10,135 nucleotides of DNA from an uncultured Bacteroidia bacterium (GTDB taxonomy: Bacteria; Bacteroidota; Bacteroidia; Bacteroidales; UBA932), in contig CACXHM010000010.1 of NCBI GenBank assembly GCA_902767465.1, positions 1 to 10,135 on the forward strand. Reading direction: 5' to 3'. Position 1 is the stretch's first letter; every line of letters begins with the position of its first letter. Positions 1 through 5,796 of the stretch are shown in pieces. A program made the translations under genes and the position numbers. Under the pieces are notes generated by a model. It had not been told where the DNA came from, did not search any database, and saw only the letters and a program-made list of their open reading frames with translations.

Positions 1-53
1 GCGTCAGACAAAACGGGAGTTGCAATGAAAACGGTTTCGTACTGTTTTAACAT
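1..53 (-). CDS. rpsF: 30S ribosomal protein S6, N-terminal fragment (cut by left edge)
   Basis: Only the first 17 codons are inside the window, reading MLKQYETVFIATPVLSD from the ATG whose complement is at 51-53. This matches the start of bacterial S6, in which a beta strand beginning near a conserved QYETVFI/TPVLSD is typical of Bacteroidota. S6 binds 16S rRNA with S18 in the 30S platform. The gene is normally followed by rpsR and rplI, which would lie beyond the left edge. A well-formed promoter and a hairpin lie immediately upstream. The identification rests on a short peptide, but that peptide is distinctive. Confidence 0.85.
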   Translation of the reverse strand, partial: MLKQYETVFIATPVLSD

Positions 54-79
54 TTTGATTAATAATTAGTTATAAATAA

Positions 80-107
80 AGCCCTTATGGAACATTCCAA
101 AAGGGCT
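80..107 (-). promoter_or_regulatory. Hairpin in the rpsF leader, or terminator of the upstream lipoprotein gene
   Basis: An almost perfect inverted repeat: AGCCCTT (80-86) pairs with AAGGGCT (101-107), and inside it TGGAA pairs with TTCCA around a 2-nt centre, with one mismatch between the two arms. On the minus strand it is followed by a moderately T-rich stretch (TTATTTAT). It lies just downstream of the rpsF -7 box, so it would form at or very near the 5' end of rpsF mRNA. It could equally end transcription of the lipoprotein gene. I see no clear match to the known S6:S18-binding leader motif. Confidence 0.5.
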
Positions 108-108
108 G

Positions 109-139
109 CAAATATAGGAATTTTTGTGGTTATTTGCAA
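109..139 (-). promoter_or_regulatory. Bacteroidota-type promoter of rpsF
   Basis: On the minus strand, TATATTTG (complement of 109-116) fits the -7 consensus TAnnTTTG exactly. A TTG (complement of 137-139) sits 20 nt upstream, the usual -33 spacing. The start of transcription would fall roughly at 101-105, giving a leader of about 50 nt before the rpsF ATG. This is the best-formed promoter in the window. Confidence 0.7.
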
Positions 140-148
140 GTATCAGCG

Positions 149-589
149 TCAATCCCACACTTTTTGAGTTTCGTCTTCCGCAAGGACATTTATTTTGAAT
201 ATGTCTCCGCCTTCCTCAACAGCATCGACAACTACATGGAGTCCCTTTTCGACCTCTGTAATCTTGACGGTTCCGCTCTTTATCACAGGATCGATCGAAG
301 GACCGCTCATAGGATTGAAAGACAAGAAGAAGGGGCCCTTGAGATCCGTGGTCTTGCCGACCATCGATGCCTCGAATCCGCCGTATCCATGAATACCGTT
401 GTCTCCTCCGGCATCAAGATCAAAATTGTAATAATCTTCGTACTTGGCATACAATGCCATGTTGATTGTCAGCGTAGAACCACGTAAGGTGATAGTGTTG
501 GTGATTTCATCGTCCTGTTCCTTACTGCATGAGGAAAAAGCAACTGAGAATGCAAGAGCGATAGCGAGAATTCTGAAAAAATTTTTCAT
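149..589 (-). CDS. Small lipoprotein of unknown function
   Basis: A 146-residue protein with a lipoprotein signal: positive start (MKNFFR), a hydrophobic stretch of about 12 residues, then a lipobox-like AFSSC with the lipidated cysteine at residue 21. The residues after the cysteine, SKEQDDE, include K followed by an acidic residue and more acidic residues. This resembles the Bacteroidota lipoprotein export signal that sends lipoproteins to the outside of the outer membrane. The rest is probably beta-rich and acidic, with glycines in the middle (DAGGDNGIHGYGGFE). I recognise no named family. The start is fixed by the signal peptide and by a -7 box about 27 nt upstream. It stands alone between rpsF and the repeat block. 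Confidence 0.8.
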   Translation of the reverse strand: MKNFFRILAIALAFSVAFSSCSKEQDDEITNTITLRGSTLTINMALYAKYEDYYNFDLDAGGDNGIHGYGGFEASMVGKTTDLKGPFFLSFNPMSGPSIDPVIKSGTVKITEVEKGLHVVVDAVEEGGDIFKINVLAEDETQKVWD

Positions 590-615
590 AACGATACTGC
601 TATTGTTGGTTTACG

Positions 616-623
616 CAAAGTTA
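616..623 (-). promoter_or_regulatory. Putative -7 box of the lipoprotein gene
   Basis: TAACTTTG on the minus strand matches TAnnTTTG and would give a leader of about 20 nt. No TTG is found at the -33 spacing, so this rests on one element. Confidence 0.45.
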
Positions 624-722
624 TGATTATTCCAAGTTCTCCCGATTACGTTACGTACAATCCACATTTCATTTCGTAAAATACACACCCCGAAGATCCG
701 CCCGCTGTCCTGAAACCTAGGC

Positions 723-771
723 GTACGAGGTCGCGCTTGAGTGGCAGAAAGATGCCCTGGTGTTCAAGGTC
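723..771 (+). repeat. Degenerate single arms of the GTACAAGGTC repeat, left side
   Basis: GTACGAGGTC (723-732) and GTTCAAGGTC (762-771) are 39 nt apart, and the first intact arm begins 40 nt further on at 802. The sequence before 762 contains AAGATGC (749-755), which also precedes the corresponding right-hand copies, so homology reaches beyond the arm. These copies lack an obvious pairing partner and look like decayed units. Confidence 0.5.
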
Positions 772-801
772 GCACCTAAAGGGATGTGAGGTGCACCCGG
801 T

Positions 802-899
802 GTACAAGGTCTCATTGGAGAGTCGGGACCTTGTACGGTTTATGGGGTTCAAATGGCGATTTGCGTACAAGGTCCCCTCCCTCCGGTTAGACCTTGTAC
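802..899 (+). repeat. Left paired-hairpin repeat flanking the transposase
   Basis: Two hairpins in tandem. GTACAAGGTC (802-811) pairs with GACCTTGTAC (827-836) across a 15-nt loop. GTACAAGGTC (865-874) pairs with GACCTTGTAC (890-899), again across a 15-nt loop. They are separated by a 28-nt linker (837-864). The same 98-nt design recurs at 2566-2663 with only three differences through the first loop and linker, while the second loop has diverged. This is the arrangement expected of REP/BIME-like substrates of a RAYT-type transposase. Confidence 0.8.
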
Positions 900-1070
900 A
901 TTTTTCTTGGTTTTTGGGCATTATCTTCTTATCTTGTCGGCGAAATACTTGCACCGAGACCGGCAATAATGCATTGCAACCTCTGCAGGCCACTCTGGCC
1001 GGGCATCTGAAGCCCTCCACTCCGGCAAACGTGCAAATCAGCTATAATTATTCTTTATTAACCCTGCATA

Positions 1071-1091
1071 GCAGTCCGGAAAAAGGGCTGC
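1071..1091 (+). promoter_or_regulatory. Leader hairpin upstream of the transposase-unit ORF
   Basis: GCAGTCC (1071-1077) pairs with GGGCTGC (1085-1091), including one G-U pair, across a 7-nt A-rich loop, 22 nt before the ATG at 1114. No T-run follows, so it is not a terminator. It could hold back translation of the ORF, a common form of transposase control; that is inference. Confidence 0.4.
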
Positions 1092-1113
1092 AGTGCAACT
1101 AACAACTTAGATT

Positions 1114-1527
1114 ATGAAACAATTATTGGAAGTCATCCTGAACGATGACAACACACTTGCAATCAAGTGCTGTGATGAAAAAACGATTGGAAAAAGATTG
1201 AATCTGAAGGACCCGAAACATTTTGATTCCTTCTTAAAAAACGCGACATCCGCATTGATACAAAAAATTTGGGGAGAGAAGAATACGAGTCTGAGCAAGA
1301 TAATACGCTTGCTAAGCATCGCGGAAATATCCGCTTGTGCTGAGCCCTATTCCCAGGCGGAAGAGTTTTGGTCGATGATGATGTTAGATTATATTCCGCG
1401 TACGGAAAAGCATTACACGTCCCTGAAAAAGCAGTATGGGAGTTATCGCGGTGTAAAACAGCGCCCGATTTCATTCGGAGATACATCCATGTTTCGTATG
1501 GGAGCATTTCCAACAAACCTGAACTGA
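1114..1527 (+). CDS. Unknown small protein coupled to the transposase gene
   Basis: A 137-residue protein starting MKQLLEVILNDDN. I recognise no family. The first 90 residues look like a folded, mostly helical, basic domain (for example KTIGKRLNLKDPKHFDSFLK and SALIQKIWGEKNTSLSKII). The tail after about residue 100 overlaps a reading frame that is continuous with the transposase. The gene ends in TGA at 1525-1527, whose A is the first base of the transposase ATG (TGATG), so translation is probably coupled. An alternative is that the first part belongs to one longer transposase joined by a frameshift. I found no canonical slippery heptamer in the shared window 1344-1527; CTGAAAAAG at 1423-1431 is the only A-run. 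It may be a regulator or accessory DNA-binding partner, but this is a guess. Confidence 0.6.
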   Translation: MKQLLEVILNDDNTLAIKCCDEKTIGKRLNLKDPKHFDSFLKNATSALIQKIWGEKNTSLSKIIRLLSIAEISACAEPYSQAEEFWSMMMLDYIPRTEKHYTSLKKQYGSYRGVKQRPISFGDTSMFRMGAFPTNLN

Positions 1528-2483
1528 TGGGTTTCGTAAAAGCTGTGATCAGGGAAATGCCCGACGGAAGAACCTGCAGGGTATTTCCCTTCCATATCAG
1601 TCTTGAAGGGCTGGAAAGGAACATAATCTGCCGGGACGATGATGACTGCGACCGTCTGGTAAAGGTTCTGGCAATAAGTGCAAGGCGCAAGAATGTAATC
1701 ATAATAATATATGCCGTGGTTTCCAATCATGCGCACGTTGCTGTTCTCGCCGAAAAATATGCCGATGCACATGCTTTTGGCGAAGAGGTGAAACGCACCT
1801 ATTCCATGATCTTCCGCAATAAATATGGAGAAATCTCGGCCCTTCGCAAAACCGACATCTGTGTCCAGACCCTCGACACTGACTGGTACCTGAGAAACGC
1901 ACTTGCATATATACCGCGCAACGCATACGACAACGGTGCGCAGAACATTGCAGATTACAAATGGACAGGTTTCCGGGCATTTTTCCGTATAGGGGCAAAT
2001 GCCAGGGAGCAGAACGCCTTTCCGGTAGCTGATCTGTCCAGGCGGGAATGGCGCAGTATTTTTCATACAGGGGACGATCTGGGCAGAGTCAAATGGAAGA
2101 TCAACTCGAACAACGAATTGATCCCCTCCAGTTTCTGCGACACAGATTACCTGGAACGGGCATTCGCAAATGACGAGGCGTTTTTTTACAAGTGTGTAGG
2201 TGGCGTCAACCAGGCGGAGATGACTCAAAAACTTGTTTCCTCGCCAAGGATGTTTAAACCTGACGCAGATTTCCTGAAAGAAGTAAATGACTTATCAACC
2301 AGGTGGTTCGACACCGGCATCAGGGATCTCCCCCTATCCAAAAAGAGCCGGCTTTTGCCATATGTTTTCAAAACCTTTAGAACAACAGTTCCTCAACTGG
2401 CCAGAGTGTTCGGCATGGACAGGGACTATATACGTATGTTGCTGAACATGAACGCCGCCCCGCCTGGAAAAGAGAAAAAATGA
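1527..2483 (+). CDS. REP-associated tyrosine (RAYT/Y1, HUH) transposase
   Basis: A 318-residue protein read from the ATG of the TGATG overlap. The same frame could start from TTG at 1368 (371 residues). The core follows the Y1_Tnp pattern: FHISLEGLERNIICRDDDD (about 22-40), then the HUH motif within VVSNHAHVAVL, with His68 and His70 as likely metal ligands. A segment AYIPRNAYDNG with ADYKWTGFRAF (127-152) corresponds to the usual YIHxNPVRAG/YPWSS region; Tyr128 is a candidate nucleophile, which I infer rather than prove. A C-terminal helix-turn-helix is likely at 286-307 (VPQLARVFGMDRDYIRMLL). Family members nick and join single-stranded DNA at hairpin repeats, and hairpin repeats flank this gene. 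Alternatives are an IS200/IS605-type TnpA, but no tnpB is present and the protein is longer than typical IS200 TnpA. Confidence 0.8.
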   Translation: MGFVKAVIREMPDGRTCRVFPFHISLEGLERNIICRDDDDCDRLVKVLAISARRKNVIIIIYAVVSNHAHVAVLAEKYADAHAFGEEVKRTYSMIFRNKYGEISALRKTDICVQTLDTDWYLRNALAYIPRNAYDNGAQNIADYKWTGFRAFFRIGANAREQNAFPVADLSRREWRSIFHTGDDLGRVKWKINSNNELIPSSFCDTDYLERAFANDEAFFYKCVGGVNQAEMTQKLVSSPRMFKPDADFLKEVNDLSTRWFDTGIRDLPLSKKSRLLPYVFKTFRTTVPQLARVFGMDRDYIRMLLNMNAAPPGKEKK

Positions 2484-2509
2484 CTTCATGATGATCCGAC
2501 TTAATACGG

Positions 2510-2566
2510 CGGGAAGATGCTACAGCGTAAAAGGCCGCGATGGAGAAACGGGAAGATGCTACAGCG
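2510..2566 (+). repeat. 18-bp tandem direct repeat before the right hairpin repeat
   Basis: CGGGAAGATGCTACAGCG occurs at 2510-2527 and again at 2549-2566, a 39-nt period. Each copy runs into an arm of the hairpin repeat: a decayed GTAAAAGGCC at 2527-2536 and GAACAAGGTC at 2566-2575. The 39-nt period equals that of the degenerate arms on the left side (723 to 762), so the array architecture is preserved at both ends of the unit. Confidence 0.7.
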
Positions 2567-2663
2567 AACAAGGTCTCATTGGAGGGTCGGGACCTTGTAC
2601 GGTTTATGGGGTTGAAATGGCGATTTACGTACAAGGTCACCACCCTATCGTCAGACCTTGTAC
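2566..2663 (+). repeat. Right paired-hairpin repeat flanking the transposase
   Basis: GAACAAGGTC (2566-2575, one change from the left copy) pairs with GACCTTGTAC (2591-2600) across a 15-nt loop. GTACAAGGTC (2629-2638) pairs with GACCTTGTAC (2654-2663) across a 15-nt loop. The linker is 28 nt, exactly as on the left. The first loop and linker differ from the left copy at only three bases, while the second loop differs widely yet keeps its length. Confidence 0.8.
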
Positions 2664-2695
2664 ACCTGCAGAAAAATGCCCCCGTATCCGAAGTG

Positions 2696-2808
2696 CGACG
2701 GAATGCAGGACACGGGATCTCGGACGGGCAATGCCGCGATCGGGACACTTCCGTGGGACATGGCACGGCCCTATGCCTGACGCGGACGGCCCTGTGTGGT
2801 GTCCGTCG
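2696..2808. repeat. Palindromic element, copy A, next to the nrdG stop
   Basis: A GC-rich imperfect palindrome of about 113 bp with end sequences CGACGGA (2696-2702) and TCCGTCG (2802-2808). It is homologous to the element inside nrdG: both contain TCGGACGGGCAATGCCG (2720-2736 and 2891-2907) at matching distance, and a later GGCCCT.TGCC..GCGGA stretch. It ends 2 bp from the nrdG stop codon. Together with 2484-2695 it fills the gene-free space between the transposase and nrdG, where I see no gene. Confidence 0.65.
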
Positions 2809-2809
2809 A

Positions 2810-3415
2810 CTATCTGTTCGGGTCGATCCCCTTGCGCCAGAATCGGAATGTAATGTCCTCGGCGCCCACCGGAATGCCGGGGGCAAGCCTTCGGACGGGC
2901 AATGCCGGTATCGGGTTCCCTTTATGGGGCGCGAACCGGCCCTTTGCCCGGCGCGGAGAGGATGTCACGGTCCCCGGCATTCCGGACTCCTCATGATGAA
3001 CCCTGTAGAGCCGCTGATTGGTCGTACGTTCATTAAGCGGACCGCATTCCGGACGGTAAGGGCCGACCTTCACGTAGTCAAATGCGTCCCAAATGGCAGG
3101 TTCCACCTCCTCACGTCCGGAATACAATGCTATTTCCATGGCAGGATGCGCGCCCCGAATATGCCTGGCCAATGCAAGCAGCGCTTCGGGATCGCGCCCT
3201 TCTCCAAGGAACAGAAAACAATTCACACCGAAATTATCGGCAATCAGAGCATCTATAATGCCCGTTGTCAGTTCCTCGCCTATATCCAGTTTTAGAAACG
3301 GCGAGTGACACCCTACACAGTTTCCCCGGCAGTTGCTGATGTCAACTGCCAGCGAAACCCGGTCCGGAATCTCCTCCAGGACTACGGATGTCATTTTGGG
3401 TACGTACTTGATCAT
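2810..3415 (-). CDS. nrdG: Anaerobic ribonucleoside-triphosphate reductase activating protein, with in-frame insertion
   Basis: A radical-SAM enzyme that uses a 4Fe-4S cluster and S-adenosylmethionine to place the glycyl radical on NrdD. The cluster-binding motif CX3CX2C is visible as C29, C33 and C36 in ISNCRGNCVGCHSPFL. The body matches the short Bacteroidota form up to VKVGPYRPECGPL and TTNQRLYRV (near 139). The usual tail, DITFRFW, follows only after about 40 extra residues (about 144-183) rich in P, R and G. These are encoded by the palindromic element at 2869-2985. Removing those 117 bp joins YRVHHEE to LGAEDITFRFW in frame, giving a normal family length of about 162 residues. The ATG overlaps the nrdD stop as ATGA, so the two genes are translationally coupled. 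The cluster site is untouched, so activity may survive. Confidence 0.9.
   Translation of the reverse strand: MIKYVPKMTSVVLEEIPDRVSLAVDISNCRGNCVGCHSPFLKLDIGEELTTGIIDALIADNFGVNCFLFLGEGRDPEALLALARHIRGAHPAMEIALYSGREEVEPAIWDAFDYVKVGPYRPECGPLNERTTNQRLYRVHHEESGMPGTVTSSPRRAKGRFAPHKGNPIPALPVRRLAPGIPVGAEDITFRFWRKGIDPNR
2869..2985. repeat. Palindromic element, copy B, inserted in frame inside nrdG
   Basis: The ends are perfect 14-bp inverted repeats, CCGGAATGCCGGGG (2869-2882) and CCCCGGCATTCCGG (2972-2985). Nested inside are CGGGCAA/TTGCCCG (2896-2902 with 2944-2950) and GGTTC/GAACC (2914-2918 with 2933-2937), all roughly symmetric about 2926, so the whole unit can fold into one long hairpin. Length is 117 bp, or 39 codons, with no stop in the nrdG frame. 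No gene or clear target duplication is seen. It is a MITE-like or Rickettsia-palindromic-element-like unit, classified by structure only. Confidence 0.75.
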
Positions 3416-5685
3416 ATTGTTTCAGCGGAGAAGTCAATGCCCGCAGCGACACCTTTTTTCAGTGAGCTGCGGGCCTTTTGCCTTCTCCGCAGTAAAAGCT
3501 GTTTTTCAGCGTAAAAACGGTGATAAGCCTCCTCCTGACGCATCTCACTGAAAGAAGAAATCCTCTTCAGGTAACCGATGACGCGAGTCAGATAATCCAG
3601 ATTCTTGCTGCCGCACTTGGGGCACACCGTAAGGGTGTCCTTGCTGATGTATCCGCAGTCGTTGCATACGGTATTGCGGCAGTTGAAGGTAAAGTAGTTG
3701 GTGCCGTAGTGAGCCGCGGTATTGAGCAACTGCCTGTACTGCTCCTTGGAAAGATGCTCAGCAATATTCATGTGCAGTGCGCTTCCTCCGTCGAGATACT
3801 TCACATACTCTTCGCCATGGAGTTTGAACTTGTCGATCATGCTCAGGCTGTCATCTTCCGGATTATAGAAATAGGAAGAGTACATGTTATGCTTGGGTGA
3901 GACAAAGTAACCGTCCTTACGATCCCAGTTGTAATTCTTTCCGGAAAGGTTCTCACCTGGTACGAACTCGGTATTGAACATGGCTTCCTTGGTGCGGTCC
4001 TTACGGTTGGACACGTTGATGGTCTCCAGGAGGTTGTTCACAAACTCCTTATACTCATCGTTCGGAGATATCTCAAGTCCGAGGAACTCAGCAGCATCGG
4101 TGAGACCGTTCACACCGACGGTAAGGTACTGACGCTTCATATCGATGAATCCGGCTTTGTAAACATCGAGCATGTCTGCTTTGAGGAAATCCTTGATGAT
4201 TTCGTTGAAAGCAATCTGATACTTATGCACCCGCTCTGTTTCGACGGTGATAGCTTCGCTGATTCTCTTATAAAGTGCGTCTTTGTCGTAACTGCCTTTT
4301 TCAAGGGGTTTTCCGGGTTCAAGATCTATACCTTTCTCCTCTTTGAAGTATGCACGGGCGGCGTCCTGGATAAGACGGTTCAGGTTGATGGTCATTACGG
4401 ACTTGGATCCGGTGGATACCGATGCGGTGCCCATGGAATACTGATGGGTGGTGTGATTGTGCTCTTCGTCCTGATTGTCGAGATCCTTCAGGGAATTGCG
4501 GAGACGGCAGCAGCTGGAAAGACTGTCTGGACTGTTGGAAAGGTAGCAGAAGAAACTGTGTCCCTTGCTCCACATTTCAGCTGTAAAATCGGCGTATTCC
4601 TTATCGGCGAAATCATCGCCGCCGTCGGTGAGCAGCGCCATGGTTTCCACGGGGAAAGTGAGGATATACTTGTTGCGTTCCTCATTGAACCAGTTCATAA
4701 AATGCTTTTGAAGCCAGTTCAAAGTCTCCCACTTGGCAGGGGTTCCGTCAGGGAAACGGAAATCGCCGAAGACGCCCTCGAAATAGGGCTTGTCAAAATA
4801 GCCTATGTTCCAGAACACGGTCTGATAGCCCCTGTTTCCGGCGGGCATGTTCATGGAGTGCACCACCTGCTGGAAGCAATTGTCTATCACCTTGGTAAGG
4901 GTACGCTTCTTGGCATTGTTTTCAACGACTTCATCGAGACGGGTAAGGTAATCGTCGCCGTAGTCCTTGCGGATGAAGTAGTCGAGATAGATAAGAAATT
5001 CAGGGGTGGCCACCGCTCCCATGAACTGGGAAGAGATGGAATACACCAGATTGATAAACTCTCCGCAGAAGCTCTTGAGGTCGGTAGGAGCCACTGAAAC
5101 ACCGCCCAGCTCGCGAAGGCCGCTTACAAGGAACGGATACATGGTAATGGCCACGCAGTAAGGATATCCGGGAGTACCGCTCTCGTCATGCTTGTAGAGA
5201 ACGTGGGACTCAAGATCTTTGATATACTGCTCTGCAAGCGCATGACCATACAGGTTCTTGATCTTGTCCTGCATGATATAGCGGTTCTGCTTGATGTTGT
5301 TCTCCTTGTAGAGTTCCTGACCAAGGGTGACGATGTTCTTGCGCGTCACATTGGCGTTGGCGTCGAACTTGGATCCGGTTGCAGCATTGGAGGCCTTGAT
5401 ATAGTCCTTGATGAAATCGCGCTTTTTGCGGAGATCCTTGCCGTCGTCAAATTTCTGGATATACTCCAGGGCAGCCTTCTTGTTTATGGACATGAGAGAG
5501 TCCACCACCTGGCGGCGGATCTCCTGGCTGGTCATCTTGTCGTAAATATAAAGATTATCCGTAATGGAAACGACCACTTCTTCGGGACAGCGCTGCCCCG
5601 TAGCCTTATAGGTTTGACGGATTCCCTTCTTGAGTTTTTCAAGATCGAATTCTTCAAATGTTCCGTTTGTTTTCCTAACGTCCAT
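3412..5685 (-). CDS. nrdD: Anaerobic (class III) ribonucleoside-triphosphate reductase
   Basis: Reduces ribonucleoside triphosphates to deoxyribonucleotides in the absence of oxygen, in the cytosol, after activation by NrdG. The 757-residue protein opens with an ATP-cone regulatory domain (about 1-95, starting VRKTNGTFEEFDLEKLKKGI). The catalytic barrel contains SLSSCCRLRN, with cysteines expected to take part in radical chemistry, and the HNHTTHQYSMGTASVSTG segment typical of Bacteroidota members. The C-terminal zinc site has C674, C677, C688 and C691 (CNDCG...CPKCG). The glycyl-radical motif is RVIGYLK with Gly704. All expected catalytic features are present. About 53 residues follow the radical glycine, including a basic stretch (LLLRRRQKARSSLKKG), somewhat longer than usual. 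Its stop overlaps the nrdG start by 4 nt. A promoter box and a terminator-like leader lie upstream. Confidence 0.97.
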   Translation of the reverse strand: MDVRKTNGTFEEFDLEKLKKGIRQTYKATGQRCPEEVVVSITDNLYIYDKMTSQEIRRQVVDSLMSINKKAALEYIQKFDDGKDLRKKRDFIKDYIKASNAATGSKFDANANVTRKNIVTLGQELYKENNIKQNRYIMQDKIKNLYGHALAEQYIKDLESHVLYKHDESGTPGYPYCVAITMYPFLVSGLRELGGVSVAPTDLKSFCGEFINLVYSISSQFMGAVATPEFLIYLDYFIRKDYGDDYLTRLDEVVENNAKKRTLTKVIDNCFQQVVHSMNMPAGNRGYQTVFWNIGYFDKPYFEGVFGDFRFPDGTPAKWETLNWLQKHFMNWFNEERNKYILTFPVETMALLTDGGDDFADKEYADFTAEMWSKGHSFFCYLSNSPDSLSSCCRLRNSLKDLDNQDEEHNHTTHQYSMGTASVSTGSKSVMTINLNRLIQDAARAYFKEEKGIDLEPGKPLEKGSYDKDALYKRISEAITVETERVHKYQIAFNEIIKDFLKADMLDVYKAGFIDMKRQYLTVGVNGLTDAAEFLGLEISPNDEYKEFVNNLLETINVSNRKDRTKEAMFNTEFVPGENLSGKNYNWDRKDGYFVSPKHNMYSSYFYNPEDDSLSMIDKFKLHGEEYVKYLDGGSALHMNIAEHLSKEQYRQLLNTAAHYGTNYFTFNCRNTVCNDCGYISKDTLTVCPKCGSKNLDYLTRVIGYLKRISSFSEMRQEEAYHRFYAEKQLLLRRRQKARSSLKKGVAAGIDFSAETI

Positions 5686-5738
5686 AATATCAATAGGTTA
5701 TAAGGTTTTAAATCTCTAGTGTCCAATACATGAGGGGC

Positions 5739-5771
5739 AAAAAATTCCGGACTGCTTAACGCAATCCGAAA
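5739..5771 (-). terminator. Terminator-like hairpin in the nrdD leader (possible attenuator)
   Basis: On the minus strand CGGATTGC pairs with GCAGTCCG (8 bp including one G-U pair, 5748-5768) around a 5-nt loop. An AA/TT base extension lies beyond a mismatch, and six T residues (complement of 5739-5744) follow directly. It lies downstream of the nearest promoter box and upstream of nrdD, so transcripts into nrdD must read through it. Either it attenuates nrdDG or it backs up termination of pepD. Confidence 0.6.
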
Positions 5772-5796
5772 GAGTTTTCCACGTCGTTTCTGCTAA

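Larger units (their letters stand above)
640..1113. other. Gene-free stretch containing the left repeat cluster
   Basis: No convincing gene is seen. Open frames on both strands here are repeat-derived, and similar peptides recur at 2540-2690. From 723 to 899 it holds degenerate and intact copies of the GTACAAGGTC repeat. Residues 772-777 (GCACCT) and 789-794 (AGGTGC) form a further short inverted repeat. The part from 900 to 1070 shows nothing I can interpret. A TATAAT-like string at 1043-1048 is a weak promoter candidate for the gene at 1114. Confidence 0.6.
723..2663 (+). mobile_element. RAYT-like transposase unit with flanking hairpin repeats
   Basis: A block made of a left repeat cluster, a small unknown ORF, a Y1/RAYT-type transposase gene and a right repeat cluster. 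The two clusters have the same orientation and internal order. Family knowledge: RAYTs act on REP hairpins next to their gene and often stay in place rather than moving as insertion sequences. The outer limits are uncertain because no target duplication or transposon end is evident; the limits given are those of the recognisable repeats. It lies in a region without housekeeping genes, next to further palindromic elements. Confidence 0.55.

Noticed and set aside
802..900. CRISPR array or integron attC sites
   Set aside because: Only two units per side, no uniform repeat-spacer pattern or cas genes, and the arms lack the attC GTTRRRY/RYYYAAC boxes.
646..1020. Minus-strand open frame similar in peptide sequence to one at 2377-2886
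   Set aside because: The similarity is explained by the duplicated hairpin repeat on the DNA level; no start signal or other support.
1043..1048. TATAAT string as promoter for the ORF at 1114
   Set aside because: It is not the Bacteroidota -7 motif and has no matching upstream box; too weak to list as a promoter.
1423..1431. CTGAAAAAG as a programmed -1 frameshift site joining the two transposon frames
   Set aside because: The heptamer GAAAAAG does not meet the X-XXY-YYZ rule, and the TGATG overlap offers a simpler explanation. Kept only as an alternative.
3044..3054. GCATTCCGGAC shared with the end of the palindromic element (2977-2987)
   Set aside because: Eleven bases in GC-rich sequence, inside conserved nrdG coding (RPECGPL); likely chance rather than another element end.
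2540..3295. Plus-strand open frame of 251 codons across the repeats and nrdG
   Set aside because: It runs through two unrelated repeat types and the antisense of nrdG. The peptide it shares with the frame at 737-1102 comes from the hairpin repeat, not from protein conservation.
4225..5097. Long plus-strand open frame (290 codons) opposite nrdD
   Set aside because: It is antisense to the fully supported nrdD coding sequence, and its valine/glycine-rich composition is typical of a reverse-strand shadow.
5701..5735. NrdR box upstream of nrdD
   Set aside because: A GACACTAGAGA-like half-site is visible, but the second half does not match and no paired box follows.
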